Shown: piece after piece, positions 25,163 to 33,619 of the stretch
Layout: each line of letters starts with the position of its first letter
Position numbering within the stretch: the stretch's first letter is position 1
Assembly: GCA_025362735.1 (NCBI GenBank)
Contig: JANYFL010000049.1
Location: 1-50,381, forward strand
Length of the DNA stretch: 50,381 bases
Reading direction: 5' to 3'
From: Betaproteobacteria bacterium
GTDB lineage: Bacteria > Pseudomonadota > Gammaproteobacteria > Burkholderiales > Burkholderiaceae_D
Translations under genes and position numbers: made by a program
The notes under the pieces: generated by a model
What the model saw: the letters and a program-made list of their open reading frames with translations, nothing else
The model's database searches: none
Told to the model about the DNA's origin: nothing

Positions 25163-25185
25163 GTATATCAATCTAGCTGATATAC
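25163..25185. promoter_or_regulatory. LysR-type operator candidate in divergent region
   Basis: GTATATCA (25163-25170) and TGATATAC (25178-25185) form a perfect inverted repeat with a 7-base spacer. It includes the ATCA-N7-TGAT form of a LysR box and lies 24 bases before the LysR start (25209) and about 170 bases before the TonB receptor start. Autoregulation plus control of the receptor is the standard LysR arrangement. Confidence 0.65.
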
Positions 25186-25208
25186 CAAAACCACATAAAG
25201 AGGTCACC

Positions 25209-26156
25209 ATGGAATTCAAACAGCTCGAAGCGTTTTTTCATGTGGCCGAACTCGGGAGTTTTACTCGCGCAGCGACCGTTCTCGATACCAACCAGCCTGC
25301 ACTCAGCCGGCTGGTGCGGCAACTTGAGAATGAGTTGCGCCAGAATTTGTTGTTACGAAATGGCCGTGGTGTTGTGATGACTGATTCGGGGCAAGTATTA
25401 CTCGCCCATGCCAAAGGGATCGTGCAACAAGTTGAACGGGCGAAGCAGGATCTGAAAGAAAGACGTGGCGTGTTGAGCGGTCATTTCAGTCTGGGGCTAT
25501 TACCCAGTGTCTCTCGAATGACGGCCTCGTCGCTGGTGCGAGGTTTTAATGAGGCTTTTCCTAACGCCACGATTTCGATTGCCGAGGGACTGTCCGAATA
25601 TCTGATTGAGTGGCTGATGATTGGCCGTCTCGATGCCGCAGTCCTTTACGATACGAGCATCACACCATTGATCGAAAAACGTGAACTGGTCGAACAAGAA
25701 TTATTTCTGATCGGCCCTGAGAGCACGGTACGTGGGAAAGCTAGTGTTCTGCCACCCATACCTTTCAAGCAAATTGATCGCTATAAACTCATTATGCCGA
25801 GCCGTATGCATGGGGTACGCCACACCATTGAAAGCCGGGCAGCTGAACTTGGCTTGCGCTTGAATATCGCAATTGAAGTCGATGCAGTGACGTCAATACT
25901 GGATTTGATTGCCGATGGCTTAGGCAATGCCGTACTGACCGAAACGGCTATCGCGAGCGATCCAGCCAAGCGCAAATTTACGATGCAGCGCTTTACGAAA
26001 CCGACACCGAGCTTACAAATGGTCTTGGCCACTTGCCGTCGTCAACCGCTCTCCAGACTCGCAACCAAGGCGCTAAAAGTCGTCGAGAAAAGCGTCCTCA
26101 GTCTGTATACCCTCCCTACCGCGCTACAAGTTGATTCCAAAAGTCGAAAGACTTGA
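25209..26156 (+). CDS. LysR family transcriptional regulator
   Basis: A 315-residue LysR-type regulator. The DNA-binding domain reads MEFKQLEAFFHVAELGSFTRAA then DTNQPALSRLVRQLE; the effector-binding domain starts near 90 (GHFSLGLLPSVSRMTASSL). The sequence resembles the Nac/CbnR-like group. The frame is open from 25107, but ATG 25209 matches the conserved LysR start and has AGAGG upstream. It is divergent from the TonB receptor gene and probably controls it through the palindrome at 25163-25185. Confidence 0.93.
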   Translation: MEFKQLEAFFHVAELGSFTRAATVLDTNQPALSRLVRQLENELRQNLLLRNGRGVVMTDSGQVLLAHAKGIVQQVERAKQDLKERRGVLSGHFSLGLLPSVSRMTASSLVRGFNEAFPNATISIAEGLSEYLIEWLMIGRLDAAVLYDTSITPLIEKRELVEQELFLIGPESTVRGKASVLPPIPFKQIDRYKLIMPSRMHGVRHTIESRAAELGLRLNIAIEVDAVTSILDLIADGLGNAVLTETAIASDPAKRKFTMQRFTKPTPSLQMVLATCRRQPLSRLATKALKVVEKSVLSLYTLPTALQVDSKSRKT

Positions 26157-26370
26157 GGATGAACTCAGCTTAAGTTTGAGGCTGCTATGTATTTACGACA
26201 TAGCAGCTAGTGGCATATCCGGTTTGTAAGTTGTCGGCGGCTTAACGACAATAGTCCTCGATTTCAAATCGACGGCTCGATATTGATATTGAGTCCATCT
26301 CATGTCACTCAAATATGTTTTTAAAGCAATCATTGACTGCCAGTGAATCCATATTAGATATTCAAGAAAA
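26157..26370. repeat. Noncoding stretch with three inverted repeats
   Basis: GCTGCTATGT (26181-26190) and ACATAGCAGC (26198-26207) form a 10-bp perfect hairpin with a 7-base loop, a possible LysR terminator without a T-run. TTGTCG/CGACAA (26231-26236, 26246-26251) and the near-continuous palindrome TCGATTTcAAATCGA (26258-26272) follow, and could be regulatory for the GST gene at 26371. Confidence 0.6.
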
Positions 26371-26988
26371 ATGAAACTGCACTGGTCTCCAAAATCACCC
26401 TTTGTACGAAAGGTATTGATTGTTTTGCACGAGACCGGGCAATTTGATCAAATTGAAATCGTGCGAACCGTTGCTGCAATCGCAGAGCCCAATGCGTTGT
26501 TGATGCGTGATAATCCTCTGAGCCAAATACCAACTTTGGTACTGGATAATGGCATGCCACTCTATGATTCACCGGTGATCTGTGAATATCTGGACTCGCT
26601 ACATGACGGTAGAAAACTGTTTCCAGTAAATGGAGAAGAACGCTGGCAGGCTTTACGTCGCCAGGCGTTGGCCGATGGCCTACTTGGAATCTTATTGATC
26701 TGGCGACAGGAGCGCAACAAGTTGCGTGCGCAGCAACTGCCGAGCTGGATTGCTTCCTTTCAAATCAAGCTGGATGCCACACTGGCCGTTCTGGAAGCGG
26801 ATGCGGCGGTACTCAGTGCTGATTCTTTTGGTATTGGACACATCGCGATTGGATGCATGCTGTCTTACCTCGATTTTCGCTTTCCGGATCTCAACTGGCG
26901 AAGGCATCATTGGCAACTGGCGGCTTGGCACGATGCTTTTCGTCAGCGGCCTTCCGTTGTCGCAACGGAGATTGTTGATGACAGCTGA
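26371..26988 (+). CDS. Glutathione S-transferase family protein
   Basis: A 205-residue GST. The N-terminal thioredoxin-like domain (MKLHWSPKSPFVRKVLIVLHE; catalytic Ser candidate near residue 6 or 9) is followed by NPLSQIPTLVLDNG and LYDSPVICEYLDSL (the glutathione-binding SP motif), then an all-helical C-terminal domain. The SPKSPFVRKV start resembles the bacterial GSTs of the YfcF/YibF type. It differs from the GST at 5058. It is followed after 45 bases by the alpha/beta hydrolase-like gene on the same strand. Substrate unknown. Confidence 0.88.
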   Translation: MKLHWSPKSPFVRKVLIVLHETGQFDQIEIVRTVAAIAEPNALLMRDNPLSQIPTLVLDNGMPLYDSPVICEYLDSLHDGRKLFPVNGEERWQALRRQALADGLLGILLIWRQERNKLRAQQLPSWIASFQIKLDATLAVLEADAAVLSADSFGIGHIAIGCMLSYLDFRFPDLNWRRHHWQLAAWHDAFRQRPSVVATEIVDDS

Positions 26989-27033
26989 AGAATTGACCAA
27001 TCTGAAATTGCTCCTCGGGCAATCATTTTCTTA

Positions 27034-27918
27034 ATGGCTATGTTGACTCAGGTACAACGTCTGAATTGGATGACTCGCTTGATCCTGATAGTTAGTTGGT
27101 TTGTCAGTGGCTGCGCCAGCAATCCAATGGCCCATGCGGACAGTCTGACCGTGACGCAACATATTGTTAAGCATAGCGGTGTGCAGATCGAAGTACTGGC
27201 GCAAGGAAAAGGCCCGCTGGTCGTGATGCTGCCGTCGCTTGGCCGGAGTGCAACTGATTTCGACGACCTTGCTACACGTGTCGCCAGTGCGGGTTTTCGA
27301 GTCCTGCGACCCCAACCGCGTGGAATCGGAGCCAGCGTAGGGCCAATGAAAAACCTGACGCTGCATGATCTGGCGGCTGACGTTGCAGCCATTATTGAAA
27401 AGGAGGGTAGCTCCGCCATTGTGGCCGGGCATGCTTATGGCAACTTTGTCGCACGCACGCTCGCCATGGATCGTCCTGATCTGGTTCGAGCCGTTATTTT
27501 GTTGGCTCCCGCGGGCCGCGTCATTTCGCCTGAGATGAGAAACTCAATCGTGAAAAGTGGCGACCCAGCCTTTCCTCGCGAAGAGCGTTTGACGCATCTG
27601 AAAAAGGCTTTTTTCTTCGATGCTCATGATCCCTCAGTTTGGCTGGACGGTTGGTATCCCGCAGTCGGGGCCATGCAACGAGAAGCCAATGATGCGACCA
27701 AAGATGAAAGCTGGCGTAAAGCAGGTCAAGCGCCCCTGCTCGTCATCCGCGCAAAACAGGACGCGCTCCTGCTGCCCAGCAGAACCGACGGTATACCTGA
27801 AGAGTTGGGAGAACGGGTCAGCGTCGTGGAGATTGATCGTGCAGGCCACGCGTTAGTGCCAGAACAGCCAGGGGCAGTGGCAGAAGCAATCATTATCTAC
27901 GCTCATCGCTTCAAATAA
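27034..27918 (+). CDS. Alpha/beta-hydrolase-fold lipoprotein-like protein lacking the nucleophilic Ser
   Basis: A 294-residue alpha/beta-hydrolase-fold protein. The N-terminal hydrophobic segment LILIVSWFVSGCAS ends in a lipobox-like SGC (Cys about residue 27), so it may be a lipoprotein. The nucleophile elbow is GHAYGN (about 132-137) where the family normally has G-x-S-x-G; the codon is GCT, so Ser is replaced by Ala. The acid and His remain in VIRAKQDALLLP and RAGHALVPEQPG. From memory, GHA(F/Y)GN variants exist in some actinobacterial and proteobacterial paralogues, so the change may be a subfamily trait. A normal serine hydrolase mechanism is not possible. Confidence 0.82.
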   Translation: MAMLTQVQRLNWMTRLILIVSWFVSGCASNPMAHADSLTVTQHIVKHSGVQIEVLAQGKGPLVVMLPSLGRSATDFDDLATRVASAGFRVLRPQPRGIGASVGPMKNLTLHDLAADVAAIIEKEGSSAIVAGHAYGNFVARTLAMDRPDLVRAVILLAPAGRVISPEMRNSIVKSGDPAFPREERLTHLKKAFFFDAHDPSVWLDGWYPAVGAMQREANDATKDESWRKAGQAPLLVIRAKQDALLLPSRTDGIPEELGERVSVVEIDRAGHALVPEQPGAVAEAIIIYAHRFK

Positions 27919-27930
27919 TTTTGTAGCACT

Positions 27931-27949
27931 GCTGATTCAAAGAATCAGC
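27931..27949 (+). terminator. Hairpin after the alpha/beta hydrolase gene
   Basis: GCTGATTC (27931-27938) and GAATCAGC (27942-27949) form an 8-bp stem with an AAA loop, 12 bases after the stop. No T-run follows directly (TACAGCTAATCTTG), so termination strength is uncertain. Confidence 0.5.
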
Positions 27950-27994
27950 TACAGCTAATCTTGTTTCTTGGCAATTTTTTAGATCTTCGCTGCA

Positions 27995-28003
27995 TGCGAT
28001 AAT
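27995..28003 (+). promoter_or_regulatory. Extended -10 promoter candidate for metC
   Basis: TGCGATAAT is an extended -10 element (TG-N-GATAAT), 23 bases before the metC ATG. It sits between two GCATGC motifs (27992-27997 and 28008-28013). No good -35 is visible. Confidence 0.4.
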
Positions 28004-28026
28004 TTCAGCATGCTCGAAAGTATGTC

Positions 28027-29202
28027 ATGACCGACAAAAAAATTGCCACGCAGCTGGTTCATACCGATTACCTTGCGCCCCCGAATTTCGGTGGACTCAA
28101 TACGGGCATTCATCATGCCTCAACGGTCACTTTCCCCAGTGTGGCAGCCCTGCGTGCACGCGACTGGCGGCGTGAGGATCAATATACCTACGGCTTGCAC
28201 GGCACACCCACCACGTTCACGCTGGAGAACCGGATCGCCGAGATTGAGGGTGGAAAGCACACCGTGCTGGCGCCGTCCGGGTTGGCGGCAATCATGATGG
28301 TGAACCTTGCCTTGCTGAAGCAGGGCGATGATCTGCTGCTTCCCGACAATGTCTACAACCCCAGCCGTGATCTGTCAGATGGTTTACTGAAAAATTGCGG
28401 GATCACAACCCGCTATTACGATCCGATGGATGCGGCTGCTGTGGCTGGCATGATTCAGCCGAACACTAAACTTGTCTGGATTGAAGCGCCCGGTTCAGTG
28501 ACCATGGAAGTGCCCGATGTACCGGCTATCGTTGCCGCGGCGAAAGCCAAGGGCGTATTGACCGCGATCGACAATACCTGGGCTGCGGGATTGTTGTTCC
28601 GGCCTTTCGAACACGGTATCGATATTGCCATGCATGCACTGACCAAATATCCGTCTGGTGGCAGCGATGTGCTGATGGGTTCGGTAACGACAGCCGATCT
28701 GGCACTGCATCACCGCATCAAGCTGATGCACGGTATTTTAGGGTTGGGTGTCGGCGGGGACGATGCCTACCTGGTTCTGCGTGGACTTGCGACCATGCAA
28801 CTGCGATTGCGTCAGACTGAACGCAATGCACTGGCGATGGCAAATTGGCTCAAGGCGCGTTCCGAGATCGCCAAGGTGCTGCATCCGGCCTTCTACGATT
28901 GTCCCGGGCACGCCTTCTGGAAGCGTGATTTCAGTGGCGCTTGCGGTCTGTTTTCAGTGGTGTTCCGTGCTGATATTCCACAGACTCGCATTGATGCGAT
29001 GATCGATAGTTTGAAGTTGTTCAAGATTGGTTTCAGTTGGGGCGGTTCATGCAGCCTGGTGATGCCGTATCAACTGGATGGTGAGCGCACGGCGCGGCCC
29101 TGGACTGAACAAGGTGGATTGATACGGTTCTATGTGGGACTTGAAGACGAGAGCGATTTGATTGCTGATGTTGAACAGGCTTTTGAGCGATTGAGCACCT
29201 GA
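28027..29202 (+). CDS. metC: Cystathionine beta-lyase
   Basis: A 391-residue PLP enzyme of the Cys/Met metabolism family. It cleaves cystathionine to homocysteine, pyruvate and ammonia in methionine synthesis. Family features: YGLHGTPTTFTLENRIAEIEGG (about 52-73), the PLP lysine in ALTKYPSGGSDVLMGSV (about 205) and the MetC-type FKIGFSWGGSCSL near the C-terminus. The stop overlaps the rmuC start by one base (tgATG). It begins the core-like part of the window. Confidence 0.93.
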   Translation: MTDKKIATQLVHTDYLAPPNFGGLNTGIHHASTVTFPSVAALRARDWRREDQYTYGLHGTPTTFTLENRIAEIEGGKHTVLAPSGLAAIMMVNLALLKQGDDLLLPDNVYNPSRDLSDGLLKNCGITTRYYDPMDAAAVAGMIQPNTKLVWIEAPGSVTMEVPDVPAIVAAAKAKGVLTAIDNTWAAGLLFRPFEHGIDIAMHALTKYPSGGSDVLMGSVTTADLALHHRIKLMHGILGLGVGGDDAYLVLRGLATMQLRLRQTERNALAMANWLKARSEIAKVLHPAFYDCPGHAFWKRDFSGACGLFSVVFRADIPQTRIDAMIDSLKLFKIGFSWGGSCSLVMPYQLDGERTARPWTEQGGLIRFYVGLEDESDLIADVEQAFERLST

Positions 29203-30599
29203 TGAATGCTTCTACATTGCTGATTGGGATCGTGATCGGTTTTGCAGCCGGAGCCGTTATCGCCTGGTTGCTTGCGCGGCAACGTGCTGTCAGTACACAA
29301 ACTGCGGATGCGGAGGTGCTGGCACAAAGCCGTATTGAAATTGCGACCTTAACTGAGCGTGCCGCAAGTCGCGCAGCCGAAGCCAGTGATTTGCAGACGC
29401 GACTGGATGCCGCCGTTGCTGAAACGACGCGGCTACGTGATGAGTTGGCTCGGGCACGTGAGGGCCAGGCCAGTTTGACTACGGAGTTGAAAGAAGAGCG
29501 CGAACAGACAGCCGAAAAGCTGGCTTTATTGCAGGAAGCACGCGAAGCTTTGACCACTCAGTTCAAGACACTTGCCAACGATATTCTTGAAGAAAAGAGC
29601 AAGCGTTTTTCTGAACAGAATCGAGGTGAACTGGATTTATTGCTCAAGCCACTCGGCGAGAAACTGCAAGCCTTCGAGAAAAAAATCGAGGACACGTATA
29701 TTGCTGAAGCCAAGGATCGGCACTCGCTTGCCGACGAGGTGCGCAAGCTTCAGGCGGCCAATATCCAGATCAGCCAGGACACGCTCAATCTCACGCGTGC
29801 GCTGAAAGGTGAATCCAAGACGCGCGGTAACTGGGGCGAGGTGATTCTGGAACGTGTGTTGGAGCGCTCCGGTCTGGTCAAAGGTCGCGAGTACGTCACA
29901 CAGGCAACGATGGAGGGTGAGGATGGCAAGTTGCGTCCTGATGTTGTCGTCAATCTCCCTGAGAACAAGCACATCGTTATCGACTCCAAAGTCTCGCTGG
30001 TGGCGTATGACCGCTACTACTCGACTGAAGATGAAGGCGAACGCGCGTTGGCGCTCAAGGAACACGTCGGAGCATTACGTCGCCATGTCAGCGACCTGTT
30101 TACCAAGCGCTATCAAAGCCGCACCGAAGTAAATGCGCCAGATTTTGTGGCGATGTTCGTGCCGATTGAACCTGCCTTTAATCTGGCCGCGGGCCACGAT
30201 GAATCGCTCTATCTGGATGCTTTCGAAAAAAAGGTCGTGATTCTTACACCGAGCACCTTGCTGGCGATGCTGACTACAGTAGCGACACTCTGGCAGCGTG
30301 AAAGTCAGACTCGTAACGCCATTGAGATTGCGCGTCAGTCGGGTGCGCTCTATGACCAGTTTGTTCGTTTCGTCGAATCCCTGCGTGAGGTCGGCAAGAA
30401 AATCGGCGATGCACAGCGGGCCTATGAAACTGCTGAAAAGCAGTTGTCCAGCGGACGCGGCAATCTGGTCAAGCGCAGTGAAGATATTCGTAAGCTGGGT
30501 GCCAAGGCTGAGAAGCGACTACCTCAGGAGGTTGTCGAAGATGCAAACGCATCGGATGAATTGCCGGTCATTCAAACTGGCAGCATCAGCGAGGTTTGA
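29202..30599 (+). CDS. rmuC: DNA recombination protein RmuC
   Basis: A 465-residue RmuC-family protein. It has an N-terminal membrane helix (LLIGIVIGFAAGAVIAWLLA), a long coiled coil (about 30-190), then the RmuC core with RGNWGEVILERVLERSGL, VVVNLPENKHIVIDSKVSL (nuclease-like fold) and DFVAMFVPIEPAFNLA. It is thought to limit inversions and rearrangements at short inverted repeats. It overlaps metC by one base, so they are co-transcribed, and converges with mobA 17 bases away. Confidence 0.93.
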   Translation: MNASTLLIGIVIGFAAGAVIAWLLARQRAVSTQTADAEVLAQSRIEIATLTERAASRAAEASDLQTRLDAAVAETTRLRDELARAREGQASLTTELKEEREQTAEKLALLQEAREALTTQFKTLANDILEEKSKRFSEQNRGELDLLLKPLGEKLQAFEKKIEDTYIAEAKDRHSLADEVRKLQAANIQISQDTLNLTRALKGESKTRGNWGEVILERVLERSGLVKGREYVTQATMEGEDGKLRPDVVVNLPENKHIVIDSKVSLVAYDRYYSTEDEGERALALKEHVGALRRHVSDLFTKRYQSRTEVNAPDFVAMFVPIEPAFNLAAGHDESLYLDAFEKKVVILTPSTLLAMLTTVATLWQRESQTRNAIEIARQSGALYDQFVRFVESLREVGKKIGDAQRAYETAEKQLSSGRGNLVKRSEDIRKLGAKAEKRLPQEVVEDANASDELPVIQTGSISEV

Positions 30600-30616
30600 T
30601 CAAGTCGGAGGAAGGC

Positions 30617-31201
30617 TCACTCGCTTTCCAGTTGTTTCAGATCATCCTGAGTATTGATATTGGCAAAAGCTTCGGGTTGATCATCAAAAGGAACATGAAT
30701 GACATTACAGTGCGCGTGCCAGCCATCGGCCTTGCGGCCACTATCATTCAGATAACTTTCAATCGGGTCGCGTAAGCTACTGCGCATCAAGCAAAACAGT
30801 GGCTGTAACCAAGGACCCGTTGCGACGACTGCAGCATCGGCTGATGATCCCTGCAGCGCATGGCCCAGGCGTTCTGCCAAGTCGGTGGGCAGCAAAGGTA
30901 CATCGCACGGGGCGGTGAGAAGAAAATCGGTATTACAGATTTTGAGGGCCGCATGAATGCCGCCAAGTGGTCCGGCATCGGATATCAAGTCGGTGATGAC
31001 CGGATGGCCAAGCCCGTGATAAGTATCCAGATTCTGATTGGCACTGATCAAGACTGAACCAACCTGCGGCGCCAGCCGCAACAACACGTGCATGGCCATC
31101 GGATAGCCGCGGAACGGCATCAAGCCTTTGTCATCACCGCCCATGCGAGTGCTGCGCCCACCGGCGAGAATCACGCCGGTGATTTGTTCAAATGGAATCA
31201 A
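30617..31201 (-). CDS. mobA: Molybdenum cofactor guanylyltransferase
   Basis: A nucleotidyltransferase that links GMP to molybdopterin to form the MGD cofactor. The N-terminal signature LAGGRSTRMGGDDKGLMPF binds GTP, and DAGPLGGIHAAL and APCDVPLLP follow. The open frame runs into the phoH-type gene. The most likely start is TTG 31201, one base after that gene's stop, giving a 194-residue protein with the signature at residue 11 onward, the normal place. No strong Shine-Dalgarno is visible, so coupling to the upstream gene is likely. Confidence 0.9.
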   Translation of the reverse strand: MIPFEQITGVILAGGRSTRMGGDDKGLMPFRGYPMAMHVLLRLAPQVGSVLISANQNLDTYHGLGHPVITDLISDAGPLGGIHAALKICNTDFLLTAPCDVPLLPTDLAERLGHALQGSSADAAVVATGPWLQPLFCLMRSSLRDPIESYLNDSGRKADGWHAHCNVIHVPFDDQPEAFANINTQDDLKQLESE

Positions 31202-31202
31202 C

Positions 31203-32882
31203 TTAGAGTACTTCTGCGGCGTGATCGGCGAGGCGTGAGCGTTCGCCGCGTTGAAGGGTGACATGGCCGCTGTGAGTCCAGCCCTTGAAGCGATCCACAA
31301 CATAGGTCAAACCGCTGGAACCTTCGGTCAGATAAGGCGTATCGATCTGCGCGATGTTACCCAGGCAGATGACCTTGGTTCCCGGACCCGCGCGGGTGAT
31401 CAGTGTCTTCATCTGTTTCGGCGTGAGGTTCTGCGCTTCGTCGATGATCAGGAATTTGTTGATGAAGGTGCGACCGCGCATGAAGTTCAGGCTCTTGATC
31501 TTGATACGTGAGCGAATCAGATCCTGGGTTGCGGCGCGGCCCCAGTCTCCGGCCGAATCATCGGTCTTGTTGAGCACATCCAGGTTATCGTCGAATGCGC
31601 CCATCCACGGCGACATTTTTTCTTCTTCGGTACCAGGTAGAAAACCGATATCTTCACCCACCGGAACGGTGACACGGGTGACGATGATCTCGGTATAGGT
31701 TTTCGTTTCGAGTACCTGGGTCAGACCAGCCGCGAGCGCAAGCAGGGTCTTGCCGGTACCGGCCTGGCCAAGCAGCGTAACGAAATCGCAGTCGGGATTC
31801 ATTAGCAGATTGAGTGCGAAATTCTGTTCGCGATTGCGCGCAGTAATACCCCACACGGCGTTCTTGGCGTGGGTGTAGTCGCGCAGAGTTTTGAGTACGG
31901 CTGTCTTGCCGTTAATTTCTTTGACCTGTGCGTACAGCGGTGCGCCATCACCTTCGAAAAAGACGAACTCATTGACCAGCATGCTACTGACCAGTGGCCC
32001 GCTGATGCGGTACCAGGTTGCTCCGCCTTGCTGCCAGCTTTCCACGCCCTTGCTATGCCGATCCCAGAAATCGGTCGGCAATTGACGGATGCCGGAGTAG
32101 AGCAGGTCAGTGTCTTCTAGAACCTGGTCGTTGAAATAATCTTCTGCGGGCAAGTCGAGCGCACGCGCCTTGATGCGCATGTTGATGTCTTTTGATACCA
32201 GCACCACTTGCCGCGACGGATGTGCCTCCTGCAGTGCTCGTACGACACCGAGAATCTGGTTGTCTGCCTTGCCAACGGGCAATCCTGAAGGCAGTGCTTG
32301 CGATACCGCATGAGTCTGGAAGAACAGCTTGCCGTGGGCGTCCTTGCTGCCGAGTTTGTCGAGGGCGATGCCCAGTTCAATATCGTCGTCCTTGGTATTG
32401 GCAATCAAGCCATCAAGTGAACGGCTGACCTGACGGGCGTTGCGCGCCACTTCCGACATGCCCTTCTTGTGGTTGTCGAGTTCCTCCAGCGTCATCATCG
32501 GCAGATAGACATCGTGTTCTTCGAAACGGAACAGCGAGCTGGGGTCGTGCATCAACACATTGGTATCGAGTACGAATAACTTGGTCGGCTCGTTTGATGG
32601 GGTCTTGCGTTTGGGCTCGGGACGATTAGCACTTGATGTCGGAGCAACGACTGAGAGCAGGGTGCTTGCGGCAGAGCGACTTTCGCTCTGTTTGGCGCTG
32701 GGTGTGGCGTGTGCATGCGTCGTATCGACAGCAGCGGGAAAGGTTTTGACGGCTTGTTTTTCAGTGGGTTTCGATGCGGATTTGAAACTGGCCCTGGGGC
32801 GAGGCTTTGATTTGTTGGCCTCTTCGATGGCGGCGGCGGACAAAAGTGCGGCAGGCTTGGTCGGAAGTTTGGGTAGTGGCAT
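31203..32882 (-). CDS. PIN domain-PhoH family ATPase
   Basis: A 559-residue protein joining a PIN-like RNase domain to a PhoH-type ATPase. The PIN part (about 100-240) starts LFVLDTNVLMHDP with acidic residues further on (EELDNHK). The ATPase part has Walker A GQAGTGKT (about 372-379) and Walker B LIIDEAQN (about 478-485). A low-complexity Lys/Pro/Ser/Ala stretch fills residues 1-95. Such PhoH2/YlaK-like proteins are ATP-dependent RNA-unwinding nucleases. The open frame reaches 32996, but ATG 32882 removes an unlikely hydrophobic extension and is chosen. It lies just upstream of mobA on the same strand. Confidence 0.92.
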   Translation of the reverse strand: MPLPKLPTKPAALLSAAAIEEANKSKPRPRASFKSASKPTEKQAVKTFPAAVDTTHAHATPSAKQSESRSAASTLLSVVAPTSSANRPEPKRKTPSNEPTKLFVLDTNVLMHDPSSLFRFEEHDVYLPMMTLEELDNHKKGMSEVARNARQVSRSLDGLIANTKDDDIELGIALDKLGSKDAHGKLFFQTHAVSQALPSGLPVGKADNQILGVVRALQEAHPSRQVVLVSKDINMRIKARALDLPAEDYFNDQVLEDTDLLYSGIRQLPTDFWDRHSKGVESWQQGGATWYRISGPLVSSMLVNEFVFFEGDGAPLYAQVKEINGKTAVLKTLRDYTHAKNAVWGITARNREQNFALNLLMNPDCDFVTLLGQAGTGKTLLALAAGLTQVLETKTYTEIIVTRVTVPVGEDIGFLPGTEEEKMSPWMGAFDDNLDVLNKTDDSAGDWGRAATQDLIRSRIKIKSLNFMRGRTFINKFLIIDEAQNLTPKQMKTLITRAGPGTKVICLGNIAQIDTPYLTEGSSGLTYVVDRFKGWTHSGHVTLQRGERSRLADHAAEVL

Positions 32883-32967
32883 CTTCTCGTCTTGGGTTAG
32901 TTGCAGGGGGAGGTAAAGCAATGAGAGACAAAGCTGGGAAAGACAAAGCGCGGCAGGCAAAAAAGCG

Positions 32968-33014
32968 AAAAGGCCGACTGCCAGTGCATCTTGCACAGAC
33001 AGACAGCCTTTTTT
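32968..33014 (-). terminator. Terminator between bcp and the PhoH-type gene
   Basis: AAAAGGC (32968-32974) pairs with GCCTTTT (33006-33012), enclosing an inner GTGCA/TGCAC hairpin. T-runs flank the stem in both directions (TTTTTT at 33009-33014 on the plus strand, and CGCTTTTTTG on the minus strand). The 236-bp gap downstream of bcp otherwise shows no gene. Confidence 0.55.
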
Positions 33015-33118
33015 ATTGGTTGATTCAAGTCTTTGGAATCAGGTATTCAGATACGGTTGTAAAACTTGCGGCTTAATTCTGAACTTCTTAATTCTGGACT
33101 TCATTACTGACTGAATGT

Positions 33119-33580
33119 TCACAAAGTCTGGACATACTCTAACACTTCTTGCACGTGGCCGGGAACCTTGACGCCACGCCATTCTTTCAGAAGTTTTCCC
33201 TTCGCGTCAATCACAAAAGTGCTGCGTTCGATCCCTCGTACCTGTTTACCGTACATATTCTTCATTTTCATGACGCCGAAGAGAGCGCACAAGCTTTCAT
33301 CTGGATCAGAAATCAGCTCAAACGGAAACTCCATTTTGCTCTTGAAGTTCTCGTGCGATTTGAGACTGTCACGCGAGACGCCGACGATTTCGGCATTGGC
33401 CTTTTTGAAGTCCTTGTACAGGTCGCGAAAATTCTGTCCCTGGGTCGTGCATCCCGGTGTGGAATCCTTGGGGTAAAAATATAAGACCAGAGTTTTACCC
33501 GCATAGCTTTTGAGTGTGACTTCGCCGGAAGTCGATACAGCAGTGAACGCGGGTACGGACTTGTTAATTTCAAGAGTCAT
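33119..33580 (-). CDS. bcp: Thioredoxin-dependent peroxiredoxin (Bcp/PrxQ)
   Basis: A 153-residue peroxiredoxin of the Bcp/PrxQ type that reduces hydroperoxides using thioredoxin. The peroxidatic Cys lies in YFYPKDSTPGCTTQGQNF (about residue 44); the TPGCT motif is complete. The resolving Cys five residues later, present in some members, is absent (Gln/Asn there), so it may be a 1-Cys or atypical form. Length is normal. It follows the arn operon on the same strand, 39 bases after arnD. Confidence 0.93.
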   Translation of the reverse strand: MTLEINKSVPAFTAVSTSGEVTLKSYAGKTLVLYFYPKDSTPGCTTQGQNFRDLYKDFKKANAEIVGVSRDSLKSHENFKSKMEFPFELISDPDESLCALFGVMKMKNMYGKQVRGIERSTFVIDAKGKLLKEWRGVKVPGHVQEVLEYVQTL

Positions 33581-33619
33581 GTGATGAAAGTCCTTGCTTG
33601 TATTGTGATGAATCGAGGT

